64,000 nt of DNA from Runella defluvii (lineage in GTDB: Bacteria; Bacteroidota; Bacteroidia; Cytophagales; Spirosomataceae). Shown piece by piece: positions 36,540 to 58,135 of this stretch (positions are counted from its first letter, which is position 1; each line of letters opens with the position of its first letter). A program made the translations under genes and the position numbers. The notes under the pieces are model-generated. The model ran no database searches, was not told the DNA's origin, and worked only from the letters and a program-made list of their open reading frames with translations. Location: positions 62,001-126,000 of the forward strand of contig NZ_JACIBY010000016.1 of assembly GCF_014195535.1 (NCBI RefSeq), read 5' to 3'.

Positions 36540-38822
36540 TTGCGAACCTTACTAATACATACCATAACCGCCTTCCTGCTCAGCTTTTCGGCGTTGGGGC
36601 AGATGCAACCGTTTACCCTTCAGGAGGTGAAGGTGACGAATGGTGCTTTCAAGAACGCGCAGGACGTGGACATGCGGTACATCCTGTCGCTGAACCCTGA
36701 TAAGCTGCTGGCGCCCTACCTTATCGACGCGGGGTTACCCTTGAAAGCCGAACGCTATGGAAACTGGGAAAGCTCGGGACTGGACGGCCACATCGGCGGA
36801 CATTACCTGTCGGCACTGGCTATGATGTACGCCTCGACGGGCAATGCCGAACTGAAAAAACGGCTCGACTATATGGTGGACCAACTGGCTCAGTGTCAGG
36901 CTAAAAACAGCAACGGCTACGTGGGCGGTATTCCGCAGGGAAAGGTCTTTTGGGAGCGGATTCACAAAGGCGACATCGACGGCAGCAGCTTTGGGCTGAA
37001 CAACACGTGGGTGCCGCTCTACAACATTCATAAGTTGTTTGCAGGCTTGCGGGATGCCTACGAATTTACGGGTAATCAGCAAGCCAAACAGGTATTGGTC
37101 GGTTTGGGGGATTGGTTTGTCGAACTCATTCAGCCGCTTTCGGACGACCAAATCCAGCAAATCCTTCGTACCGAGCACGGGGGCATGAACGAGGTGTTTG
37201 CCGACCTGTACCTGTTGACCAAAAACCAAAAGTATTTGACCACCGCCCAGCGTATTTCTCACCGCGCTATTCTGAATCCGTTACTGCAAAAACAGGACAA
37301 ACTGACTGGTTTACATGCCAATACGCAGATTCCGAAGGTGATTGGGTTTGAAAAAATTGCGCAGTTAACAGGCAATGCCGACTGGTCGGAAGCGGCGCGT
37401 TTTTTCTGGCAAAATGTAGCCCAAACCCGTAGCGTGGCTTTCGGCGGAAACAGCGTGCGTGAGCATTTTAACCCGACGAATGATTTCAGTTCGATGCTTA
37501 AATCGAATCAGGGCCCTGAAACCTGCAACTCGTTTAACATGCTGCGGTTGAGCAAAGCGCTGTTTCTGGACAAAAACGACCCGACGTATCTCGACTTTTA
37601 CGAACGGGTTTTGTACAACCACATCCTGTCGAGTCAGCATCCGCAAAAGGGTGGTTTTGTGTATTTTACGCCCATTCGCCCCAACCATTATCGGGTGTAT
37701 TCGCAACCTGAAACCAGCATGTGGTGCTGCGTTGGTTCGGGCATCGAAAACCATACCAAATACGGTGAACTGATTTACAGTCATTTGGCCAATGACCTGT
37801 TTGTCAACCTGTTTATCCCTTCCACCTTAGACTGGAAGGAGAAAAATATTCAACTTACCCAAAGCACGGAGTTTCCGTACAAAAACCAGACAGAACTGGT
37901 ACTAAAACTGGCTAAATCACAGACGTTTGCTTTGCAAATCCGTTCCCCGAAATGGGCGGAAAATGTTGAGATTTTGGTCAATGGAAAAAAGTATCCTGTC
38001 AGCGCCCAGCCCGCACAGTACATGGGCATTGAGAAAAAATGGAAATCGGGCGATAAAGTGACGGTGCGTTTTTCGACCTCAACCAAACTGGAATACCTAC
38101 CCGACAATTCCAACTGGGCGGCGTTTGTGCACGGGCCGATTGTGTTGGCGGCGCAAACCGCTAAAACCGATTTGGTCGGGCTGTTTGCCGACGACAGCCG
38201 CATGGGTCACGAAACTAAAGGAAAACTGTACCCCATCGACAAAGCGTACGCGTTGATTGGCGATACGGACTCCTATCTTTCAACGATAAAACCAGCTGGT
38301 AATCTGACTTTTACGCTCGACTCGCTGACGCTGCAACCGTTCTACGAAATCCACGATGCGCGTTACCAAATGTATTTCCAGACCTTTACGCAGGCCGATT
38401 TTGATGCTCAGAAAGCAACCCGACGTCAGCAGGAAGCCGAGGCATTGGCACTGGAAGCCCGAACAGTTGATAAGGTGAATTGCGGCGAACAACAACCCGA
38501 GGTAGATCATGCGTACAAGGGCGAAAAAAGCGACTCGGGCTACGACGACGACGGCCGTTTCTGGCGAAATACCCGCTCGTACATCTCGTATCAGTTGCAA
38601 AACAAAGAGCTGGCGGGTAAAACGCTTGAGATTCATTTTTCGGGAAATCTGAAAACGGAGGATGTGGGCATTTTTATCAATGATCGGGCTGCGGAATTAC
38701 TCGCCGTAAAAGACAAAGTGATTACAGTAAAAACCGATGATAAAGAACTTGTTAAGCTAAAAATTTCCTCCGAAAATGGCAGGCCGACGCCACGGTTTTT
38801 TCAGATAAGATTGGTGAAATAA
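36540..38822 (+). CDS. GH127 beta-L-arabinofuranosidase (DUF1680)
   Basis: A 760-residue exported enzyme. The family metal/nucleophile set is present: Glu327 and Cys329 in GPETCNSFNML, and Cys396-Cys397 in MWCCVGSGIE. By analogy to the characterised Bifidobacterium enzyme, these are the zinc ligands, with the first Cys of the pair as nucleophile. The (alpha/alpha)6 barrel opens with YGNWESSGLDGHIGGHYLSA. A C-terminal beta domain follows. The role is removal of beta-L-arabinofuranose. The start is odd: only TTG at 36540 gives the full signal peptide (RTLLIHTITAFLLSFSALGQ), while the nearby ATG at 36535 is out of frame. The start lies just 17 bp after a palindromic repeat. Confidence 0.88.
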   Translation: MRTLLIHTITAFLLSFSALGQMQPFTLQEVKVTNGAFKNAQDVDMRYILSLNPDKLLAPYLIDAGLPLKAERYGNWESSGLDGHIGGHYLSALAMMYASTGNAELKKRLDYMVDQLAQCQAKNSNGYVGGIPQGKVFWERIHKGDIDGSSFGLNNTWVPLYNIHKLFAGLRDAYEFTGNQQAKQVLVGLGDWFVELIQPLSDDQIQQILRTEHGGMNEVFADLYLLTKNQKYLTTAQRISHRAILNPLLQKQDKLTGLHANTQIPKVIGFEKIAQLTGNADWSEAARFFWQNVAQTRSVAFGGNSVREHFNPTNDFSSMLKSNQGPETCNSFNMLRLSKALFLDKNDPTYLDFYERVLYNHILSSQHPQKGGFVYFTPIRPNHYRVYSQPETSMWCCVGSGIENHTKYGELIYSHLANDLFVNLFIPSTLDWKEKNIQLTQSTEFPYKNQTELVLKLAKSQTFALQIRSPKWAENVEILVNGKKYPVSAQPAQYMGIEKKWKSGDKVTVRFSTSTKLEYLPDNSNWAAFVHGPIVLAAQTAKTDLVGLFADDSRMGHETKGKLYPIDKAYALIGDTDSYLSTIKPAGNLTFTLDSLTLQPFYEIHDARYQMYFQTFTQADFDAQKATRRQQEAEALALEARTVDKVNCGEQQPEVDHAYKGEKSDSGYDDDGRFWRNTRSYISYQLQNKELAGKTLEIHFSGNLKTEDVGIFINDRAAELLAVKDKVITVKTDDKELVKLKISSENGRPTPRFFQIRLVK

Positions 38823-38855
38823 ATATCTATCTTTTAGCAATTAACGATAACAAAA

Positions 38856-39395
38856 ATGACGTACAAACGAAATTGTGTCAAAGTAACACGGTCTATTCTC
38901 CTGCTTGTTGCAGGCTGGCTCTTCAGCCTTTCAGCAGGTGCTCAATCTAATTTTTCCAGCAAACTTATTGGTGTAGGTGTTGTGGTCGCCGATATTGACC
39001 GAGCGCTCGATTTTTACGTCAACGGCATTGGCATGGTAAAAACTGGAAGCTTTACTATCAATGAAGAATTTGGCAAACGTTCTGGACTTACAAACGGTGT
39101 TTCGACAAACGTAACCGTCCTTAAACTAGAAAACAGTCCCGAAGCCAACGAATGGAAACTCATGAGTTTCGGCAAAAAAGCGGCTCATCCCATGCCCAAA
39201 GTCATTCAGGATGATACGGGTATGCAGTACATTACAATCAATGTAAAGTCCTTAAAACCAATCATTGAGCGATTAACTAAACAAAATGTTGCCTTTTTGG
39301 GGACTACGCCCACGCCACTAAATAAGAACGCTCATTTTGTACTTGTTCAGGACCCCGACGGCAACTTTGTTGAGCTTATCGGGCCGCTTGAATAA
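38856..39395 (+). CDS. Secreted VOC (glyoxalase-like) protein
   Basis: A 179-residue protein with a signal peptide (SILLLVAGWLFSLSAGAQ) and one vicinal-oxygen-chelate domain: VVVADIDRALDFYVNGIGM at the start and FVLVQDPDGNFVELIGPLE at the end. VOC proteins are usually cytoplasmic metalloenzymes (lyases, dioxygenases, drug-binding proteins), so export is unusual. It lies 33 bp after GH127 and 21 bp before a GH43 gene, so it belongs to the hydrolase run. The substrate is unknown. It may handle an aromatic or sugar-derived by-product released from the glycan; that is speculation from context. Confidence 0.8.
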   Translation: MTYKRNCVKVTRSILLLVAGWLFSLSAGAQSNFSSKLIGVGVVVADIDRALDFYVNGIGMVKTGSFTINEEFGKRSGLTNGVSTNVTVLKLENSPEANEWKLMSFGKKAAHPMPKVIQDDTGMQYITINVKSLKPIIERLTKQNVAFLGTTPTPLNKNAHFVLVQDPDGNFVELIGPLE

Positions 39396-39416
39396 TGCAA
39401 AAATCAAATCAGGAAT

Positions 39417-40991
39417 ATGACAAAACGTTTCTTTTTTACTCTTTATATTACCCTTCTGGGATTAGTGATTTCAAGTACGGCCACGGCACAAACCGCCCGC
39501 AATCCCATCATTTATGCCGACGTGCCCGATTTGTCGATGATTCGCGTCGGGAAAACGTACTACATGAGCAGCACTACCATGCACATGAGCCCCGGCGTGC
39601 CCCTGATGAAATCGATGGATTTGGTGAATTGGCAACTCTTTGGCTACGTCTATGACACGCTGGCCAATGTGCCTGCCCTCAACCTCACCGACGGCAAAGG
39701 TACTTACGGGCGGGGTTCGTGGGCGAGCTGCATTAAGTACCACAACGGACTGTTTTACGTCACGACATTTGCCCAGACAACGGGTAAAACCCACGTTTAT
39801 TCCACCAAAAACATCGAAAAAGGCCCTTGGAAATCGGTTTCGTTCGCGCCAAGCCTCCACGACCACAGTTTGTATTTCGACGACGACGGCAGGGTGTATA
39901 TGATTTATGGCAACGGAAAAATCAAAATCATTGAACTGACAAGCGACGTGTCGGGCATCAAAAAAGGAGGACTCGACCAAACCATCATCGAAAACGGCAG
40001 CGCACCAGCGGGGAATAACATCATGCTCGGAGCAGAAGGCTCGCAGTTGTTTAAGGTCAACGGAAAATACTATTTGTTCAATATTTGCTGGCCAAGAGGC
40101 GGCATGCGGACGGTAATTATCCACCGCGCCGACAAGCTCACGGGACCGTGGGAAGGCCGCGTGGCGTTGCAGGATTTGGGCGTGGCGCAGGGCGGATTGA
40201 TTGATACGCCCGACGGTCGCTGGTTCTCGTACCTGTTCCGCGATTACGGCGGGGTTGGCCGCATTCCGTATTTGGTGCCTGTGACGTGGGAGAACGGCTG
40301 GCCTGTGCTGGGCGTTAACGGCAAAGTTCCCGAAACGCTGGATTTGCCTGCCAACAAGCCGCTCATTCCCAGCATTGTAGCCTCGGACGAATTTGCCCGC
40401 AAAAAAGGCGACGCGGCTTTGCCGTTGGTGTGGCAATGGAATCACAACCCCGATAATTCGCTCTGGTCAGTATCCGAACGAAAAGGATTTTTACGCTTAA
40501 AAACGGGACGAATCGATACATCGTTTGTTCTCGCCCGCAACACCCTCACCCAGCGCACCATCGGCCCCGAATCGACGGGTTCGACCTTGTTGGATGCCTC
40601 GAACATGAAAGAAGGCGACTTCGCGGGGCTAGGTTTGTTACAAAAGAATTTTGGTTTGGTTGGGGTAAAGGTGGGCAAAGGGCGAAAATCAATCGTCATG
40701 GTTAGTGCCAATACGGGCAAACCCGTTGAGATTGAGAACATCCCGCTTACCCAAAATACGCTGTACGTCAAGGCGGAATGTAATTTCAACAAACGCGCCG
40801 ACATCGCCCATTTCTTTTACAGCCTCGACGGCAAGGTTTGGACAAAAATCGGTGAGCCGTTGAAAATGCCTTACACCATCCCGCATTTTATGGGCTACCG
40901 TTTTGGGTTGTTCAACTACGCCACCCAAACCACGGGCGGTTTTGCCGACTTTGATTATTTCCGAATAGATGACAAGATTTCAGAGAAGTAA
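39417..40991 (+). CDS. GH43 enzyme with C-terminal concanavalin-like module
   Basis: A 524-residue exported enzyme (signal peptide ending STATAQ). The GH43 propeller starts NPIIYADVPDLSMIRVGKTY with base Asp38. Asp149 lies in LHDHSLYFDDDG and the probable acid Glu207 in LGAEGSQLFKVNGKYY. A beta-sandwich from about residue 330 to the end (DEFARKKGD, MKEGDFAGLGLLQKN, GYRFGLFNYAT) is the usual xylosidase C-terminal module. It is likely a beta-xylosidase or arabinofuranosidase acting on decorated xylan in the periplasm. A ribosome site AGGA lies close to the ATG at 39417. It is distinct in sequence from the other three GH43 genes here, suggesting different linkage specificity. Confidence 0.88.
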   Translation: MTKRFFFTLYITLLGLVISSTATAQTARNPIIYADVPDLSMIRVGKTYYMSSTTMHMSPGVPLMKSMDLVNWQLFGYVYDTLANVPALNLTDGKGTYGRGSWASCIKYHNGLFYVTTFAQTTGKTHVYSTKNIEKGPWKSVSFAPSLHDHSLYFDDDGRVYMIYGNGKIKIIELTSDVSGIKKGGLDQTIIENGSAPAGNNIMLGAEGSQLFKVNGKYYLFNICWPRGGMRTVIIHRADKLTGPWEGRVALQDLGVAQGGLIDTPDGRWFSYLFRDYGGVGRIPYLVPVTWENGWPVLGVNGKVPETLDLPANKPLIPSIVASDEFARKKGDAALPLVWQWNHNPDNSLWSVSERKGFLRLKTGRIDTSFVLARNTLTQRTIGPESTGSTLLDASNMKEGDFAGLGLLQKNFGLVGVKVGKGRKSIVMVSANTGKPVEIENIPLTQNTLYVKAECNFNKRADIAHFFYSLDGKVWTKIGEPLKMPYTIPHFMGYRFGLFNYATQTTGGFADFDYFRIDDKISEK

Positions 40992-41040
40992 TAAAAACAC
41001 GCTGTATGCAAAAGAACCATAGCATACGGCGGATATATAA

Positions 41041-41103
41041 ACCACATAGTCACATAGGGCACAAAAGGTAAAAAAATCTATGTTTTCTAAGTGCCTATGT
41101 GGT
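41041..41103. repeat. ACCACATAG-type inverted repeat
   Basis: ACCACATAG with CACATAGGGCAC on the left faces GTGCCTATGTGGT on the right (41091-41103). It lies in the 187-bp gap before the GH97 gene. It looks like another intergenic REP-like family. It supplies an artefactual upstream ATG at 41080. Confidence 0.75.
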
Positions 41104-41178
41104 AAGAAACTTTTGTTCTGGCGAGAAACCCAAATAAGCATTTTTAGGGTGAAAGAATTAATAAAAACATTAGCGCAA

Positions 41179-45515
<4,337 letters not shown>

Positions 45516-45537
45516 TGAATTAAATACGGCGTAAACG

Positions 45538-48760
<3,223 letters not shown>

Positions 48761-48794
48761 TACCCCAATACACCCTTAACCAATCAGTAAACCA

Positions 48795-51051
<2,257 letters not shown>

Positions 51052-51056
51052 TATAA

Positions 51057-52172
<1,116 letters not shown>

Positions 52173-52185
52173 CACCAAAAATCAG

Positions 52186-53577
52186 ATGAGAAAAACGGTT
52201 CTGCTGTGTCTGCATGGTTTACTTGCCCTGACAGCTGCCCTTGCGCAGCAACCACGCCGCACGCCCGAACAGGATAGCCTGATGGCACGGATGCAGCGAA
52301 AAACAGCGGCCGACCATCGGCAAATGCTGAACCAGCTAGGCATCCAATCGCTTCGTTCGGGGCCATCGGGCAACCCTTCGGCACCCAATGCCGCCAATCG
52401 GGACGAAGCGAAGGTGCCGCCCTATACATTACCCGATCCGTTGGTACTCAAAAACGGGAAAAAAGTAAAGTCGGCCAAAGACTGGGTGGCTACCAAGCGG
52501 CCTGAATTAGTGGAAGATTTTGAACGGGAAGTTTATGGTCGATTACCCGCTGTCATTCCGAACGTAAACTGGCAGGTGGTTTCGGTCAAAGACACGGTTG
52601 TTGGGAATCAACCCATTAAAGAAAAAACGCTGCGGGGCGTGGTGGACAATTCGGCGTACCCATCCATCAGTGTCAACATGGAACTGGTACTCGCAACCCC
52701 TAAAACTGCGTCGGGTCCCGTGCCTGTGGTCATGGAATTTGGCTTTATCCGTTCACCGTTTGGAAATTATGCACCCGTTCAGCCCATTGGGTTAGGGTCG
52801 GCGGGCGAACCGACGTGGAAAGAACAACTGATTTCCCGAGGTTGGGGCTATGCCATCCTTGTGCCCTCCAGCATTCAGGCCGACAATGGCGCAGGGTTGA
52901 CCGAAGGCATCATCGGCCTGTGCAACAAGGGGCAATTCCGAAAGCCAGACGATTGGGGTGCATTGCGGGCATGGGCGTGGGGTGCCAGCCGTGCCGTTGA
53001 CTATTTTGAAACGGACAAGAACGTTGATACCAAGCGCATTGCCATCGAAGGGCTTTCGCGCTATGGAAAAGCCACCGCCGTTGCTATGGCCTTTGAGCCT
53101 CGTTTCTCGCTGGCTTTCATCGGGTCATCAGGGGCTGGCGGTGCCAAGATTCTACGCCGAATCTTTGGCGAGCAGGTCGAAAATCTGGCAGGTTCGGGCG
53201 AATACCATTGGTTTTGCGGTAATTTTTTGAAGTACGCAGGGCCGCTCACGCCGCAGGATATGCCCGTCGATGGCCATTCGCTGGTGGCGTTGTCGGCTCC
53301 CCGTCCCGTTTTTATCAGCTCGGGTTCGCCGCAGGTAGAAGGGCAGTGGGTGGATGCCAAAGGCATGTTTCTGGCGGGTGTCCATGCGGGACCTGTTTAC
53401 AAACTATTTGGTAAAAAAGACCTTGGAACCTCCGAATTTCCCCGCATCGGCACTCCGCTGATTGACGGAGAAATCGCGTTTCGGCAACACGCAGGCGGAC
53501 ATAGTACAGGCCCCAACTGGAGCACGTGGATTGCGTGGGCCTGTCGCTATTGGGGTGACTGTAAGTATTTTGAATGA
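52186..53577 (+). CDS. CE15 glucuronoyl esterase
   Basis: A 463-residue exported esterase (signal peptide MRKTVLLCLHGLLALTAALAQ). The CE15 fold is marked by DDWGALRAWAWGASRAVDYF and the nucleophile Ser291 in IEGLSRYGKAT, equivalent to the family GCSRxGK elbow. It also has IGSSGAGGAK and the catalytic His region FRQHAGGHSTGPNW near residue 439. These enzymes split the ester between 4-O-methyl-glucuronic acid of xylan and lignin alcohols. It lies 13 bp after CE1-4. No GH67 or GH115 alpha-glucuronidase is seen in the window, so the next step must be encoded elsewhere. Confidence 0.9.
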   Translation: MRKTVLLCLHGLLALTAALAQQPRRTPEQDSLMARMQRKTAADHRQMLNQLGIQSLRSGPSGNPSAPNAANRDEAKVPPYTLPDPLVLKNGKKVKSAKDWVATKRPELVEDFEREVYGRLPAVIPNVNWQVVSVKDTVVGNQPIKEKTLRGVVDNSAYPSISVNMELVLATPKTASGPVPVVMEFGFIRSPFGNYAPVQPIGLGSAGEPTWKEQLISRGWGYAILVPSSIQADNGAGLTEGIIGLCNKGQFRKPDDWGALRAWAWGASRAVDYFETDKNVDTKRIAIEGLSRYGKATAVAMAFEPRFSLAFIGSSGAGGAKILRRIFGEQVENLAGSGEYHWFCGNFLKYAGPLTPQDMPVDGHSLVALSAPRPVFISSGSPQVEGQWVDAKGMFLAGVHAGPVYKLFGKKDLGTSEFPRIGTPLIDGEIAFRQHAGGHSTGPNWSTWIAWACRYWGDCKYFE

Positions 53578-53601
53578 AGTAGAATGGTATAGAGTTTTAC
53601 C

Positions 53602-53656
53602 CGCAGATTGGCGCAGATTCATCGTTTTAGTAAGCTTTTTTCAGCGAAAATCTGCG
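53602..53656. repeat. CGCAGATT direct/inverted repeat
   Basis: CGCAGATT at 53602-53609 and 53612-53619 faces AATCTGCG at 53649-53656 in the 150-bp gap between CE15 and the double CE1 gene. A REP-like intergenic element; the stem could be formed in the mRNA. Confidence 0.65.
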
Positions 53657-53700
53657 TTTGTATTTTTCAGCGGTCTTCTGCAAGAGAAAGAAAGAAATGA

Positions 53701-55656
<1,956 letters not shown>

Positions 55657-55688
55657 ACGATGGTTTGGAATGTAGAGTAGGAGTTCCC

Positions 55689-55742
55689 TTCGGCTTCGCG
55701 CAGAAAACAACTTTTGATTGTTGGTATCTGGGTGAAGCCGAA
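55689..55742. repeat. TTCGGCTTC inverted repeat
   Basis: TTCGGCTTC (55689-55697) and GAAGCCGAA (55734-55742) form a 9-bp inverted repeat with a 36-bp spacer in the 186-bp gap after the double CE1 gene. Likely an intergenic repeat; no T-run. Confidence 0.55.
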
Positions 55743-55842
55743 GCCAGATAGGTAAAGTAGTTAGTCCGAAAACATGAACAGTGGGGGAATTTTGAAAATA
55801 TAATTACAGGTGAAAAACAACTTGTTGAAAAGAAACCAAACG

Positions 55843-56598
55843 ATGAAAAGCATACAAAAATTATTCTCTCCACTTTTGGCATTGAGCATTCTGCTTAGTG
55901 GACAAACTTTTATACACCAAGCCATAGCGCAGCCCCCTGCTCAGCAAAGAGCACCGCTGCCCCCAATACCTATAAAAGGCGACACCACACATACATTAAC
56001 AAGGCACTTTAAATTGGCTACCAACACTAAAATAGCTCCCTATACCAATGGTTTTATTCATAGGTGGTTGGTGTTAGAACCAATCAAGAAAGACATAGCA
56101 AGAAATAATATTTTCACCGACAATTACTTACGCAGTGAGTTCAAGAACAATAATTTTTCGGAAGATTATTTAATGATACCAAAGGCTGGTGAAATGGTAA
56201 ACGTTGGTAATCAGGCGCTCAACTGGTATGCTCTGGACAGTAAAACCTTTAATTTTAATTTGTTCAATTTTTCCTATGACATCAACAAACCGAAGTATGG
56301 CTTACTTTTTTGGTTGGTTACCGTCATTGACTGTTCAGAGGAAATACAAAATGTAAGAATGACTGCTGGATGTAATTCGGGAGGAATGTTTTGGCTCAAT
56401 GGTCAAGAAATACTGATGCTTTCTGGTGACAGAGATATGATAGTTGACAACGTGGCTTCACCCATATTAACCTTAAAAAAGGGGAGAAATATTATTCGCG
56501 GGGCAGTAATTAACGGCCCGGGGATGGCTAATTTTTGCCTTCGTTTTATTGACGAAAAGGACCAACCTGTCAAAAATATCAGTATCAGCAAAGATTAA
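55843..56598 (+). CDS. Hypothetical secreted jelly-roll-like protein
   Basis: A 251-residue exported protein. The ATG at 55843 opens the signal peptide (LLALSILLSGQTFIHQAIAQ) and is preferred to a GTG at 55810. The mature part resembles the beta-sandwich domains found ahead of some acetylxylan-esterase-type hydrolases: NGFIHRWLVLEPIKKDIARN, then MTAGCNSGGMFWLNGQEILM and LTLKKGRNIIRGAVINGPGM, as in carbohydrate-binding jelly rolls. No catalytic motif is seen. By eye the codon use is more AT-rich than the esterase block. It starts 187 bp after the double CE1 gene and 26 bp before a GH43. It may be an accessory glycan-binding protein; function not recognised. Confidence 0.6.
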   Translation: MKSIQKLFSPLLALSILLSGQTFIHQAIAQPPAQQRAPLPPIPIKGDTTHTLTRHFKLATNTKIAPYTNGFIHRWLVLEPIKKDIARNNIFTDNYLRSEFKNNNFSEDYLMIPKAGEMVNVGNQALNWYALDSKTFNFNLFNFSYDINKPKYGLLFWLVTVIDCSEEIQNVRMTAGCNSGGMFWLNGQEILMLSGDRDMIVDNVASPILTLKKGRNIIRGAVINGPGMANFCLRFIDEKDQPVKNISISKD

Positions 56599-56624
56599 CA
56601 TCTAATCAAAATATTAACACAGAA

Positions 56625-58055
56625 ATGAAATGTAAACTTATTCTTTTTTTATCAGTACTACTTTCAACTACTGTATTAGCTCAGGTAGGCAAACCTTTCA
56701 TCCATGACCCTTCAACGATTGTAGAATGTGACGGAAAATTCTACACCTTTGGAACAGGTGGCGGAGGGTTAATATCAGAAGATGGCTGGACGTGGTTTGG
56801 AGGCGGTGTCAGGCCAGGTGGGGGTGCTGCTCCCGATGCGATCAAAATTGGCAATCGCTATCTGGTGGTTTATGGAGCAACTGGTGGTAGCCCTTCGCAC
56901 AAAGGTATTATCTATACAATGTGGAATAAGACACTTGATCCAAAATCGCCCGACTTTAAGTATTCTGAACCCGTAATAGTGGCTACCTCTGATGGTTACG
57001 AAGAAAACGACGCCATAGATCCTGGAATCATGTTAGACCCTACCACAGGCCGCCTCTGGTTAGCCTACGGTACTTACTATGGATTCACTCGCATTATTGA
57101 GCTAGATCCAAAAACAGGGAAACTCAAAGATGGAAATAAACCTGTAGATGTAGCCATAGTTTGTGAGGCTGCTGATTTGATATATCGCGATGGCTGGTAT
57201 TATTTACTTGCTACCCACGGGAGCTGTTGCGATGGTGCCAACTCAACGTATAATGTTGTCGTAGGCCGTTCCAAAAAAGTAACCGGGCCGTACGTTGATA
57301 ATGTAGGTAGAAGCATGATGGAAGGTGGTGGAAAAATGGTGGTGGCTACGCGTGGGCGACTTATAGGCCCCGGGCATTTTGGACGAATAATTCTTGAAAA
57401 AGGTGTTGAAAAAATGTCAATTCATTATGAGGCAGATTTAGATCAGGGCGGTCGCAGTGTATTGGGTATCCTTCCCATAGTATGGAAAGATGGCTGGCCG
57501 ATCGCTGGTGAAAAATTTAAAGAGGGAACCTTTGAAATAGAATCGGTTAGAAGAGGCTATGGTTTAGAACTCGCCGTAGATTTTAGCAGAATGGCTGTTG
57601 CCCAGCGAGGCTTTAGCCAAGCCAATACCGAGCCTATTAAACCAGTGCCTGCGCAGGAATTAGCTGATGTGATTAAAAATTGGCCAACAGGTAATATTAA
57701 TGTACGCATAGGTGATTACATGCATCGCCCTCACCAAAAATGGACCATTACCGATGCACCTGACTCTACTGGTTATTTAGGCGGTCCCTATTACAAAATT
57801 GTATTAGCAGGTACCGAACGAGCATTATCCGCAACCGCAGATGCTCAGGTAATAACTGTCCCCGTCTTTACAGGTAGTCCAGAACAATTATGGCGAATAG
57901 ACCAGCTAACGGATGGTACCTATCGAATAATGCCCAAGGTAGTGCCAAATTCGGGCAAAAAACTGGCATTGGTATCATCAGGAGATAGCACACCGATGCT
58001 TGCCGAATTTGACTTCGAAAGTGATAATTCTAAATGGAATTTCAGGGCGCATTAA
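56625..58055 (+). CDS. GH43 enzyme with C-terminal ricin/AbfB-like domain
   Basis: A 476-residue exported enzyme (signal peptide MKCKLILFLSVLLSTTVLAQ). The propeller resembles arabinan-type GH43 members: base Asp28 in FIHDPSTIVECDGKFY, Asp132 in NDAIDPGIML and probable acid Glu181 in CEAADLIYRDGWYYL. The motif ATHGSCCDGANSTY is typical of endo-arabinanase-like GH43s. From about residue 330 a beta-trefoil-like region (HRPHQKWTITDAPDSTGYLG, PEQLWRIDQLTDGTYRIMP) suggests carbohydrate binding. It may act on arabinan or arabinose-rich side chains. The DNA looks AT-richer than the esterase genes. Confidence 0.87.
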   Translation: MKCKLILFLSVLLSTTVLAQVGKPFIHDPSTIVECDGKFYTFGTGGGGLISEDGWTWFGGGVRPGGGAAPDAIKIGNRYLVVYGATGGSPSHKGIIYTMWNKTLDPKSPDFKYSEPVIVATSDGYEENDAIDPGIMLDPTTGRLWLAYGTYYGFTRIIELDPKTGKLKDGNKPVDVAIVCEAADLIYRDGWYYLLATHGSCCDGANSTYNVVVGRSKKVTGPYVDNVGRSMMEGGGKMVVATRGRLIGPGHFGRIILEKGVEKMSIHYEADLDQGGRSVLGILPIVWKDGWPIAGEKFKEGTFEIESVRRGYGLELAVDFSRMAVAQRGFSQANTEPIKPVPAQELADVIKNWPTGNINVRIGDYMHRPHQKWTITDAPDSTGYLGGPYYKIVLAGTERALSATADAQVITVPVFTGSPEQLWRIDQLTDGTYRIMPKVVPNSGKKLALVSSGDSTPMLAEFDFESDNSKWNFRAH

Positions 58056-58135
58056 TTGTGCTCTGTAGAGCTGATAAGCAAATGTATAACCTTTTTTTCA
58101 ATAAATGTTTCACTCAAAAACCCCCAATTAATCCA

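Noticed and set aside
36535-36558. ATG at 36535 as start of GH127
   Set aside because: Out of frame with the enzyme and stops after six codons.
39471-40445. Long antisense frame of 324 codons across a GH43 gene
   Set aside because: No family resemblance, no ribosome site; GC-rich codon bias in the sense gene keeps the opposite frame open.
41080-41178. Upstream ATG for the GH97 gene
   Set aside because: The added residues are encoded by an intergenic inverted repeat and would bury the signal peptide.
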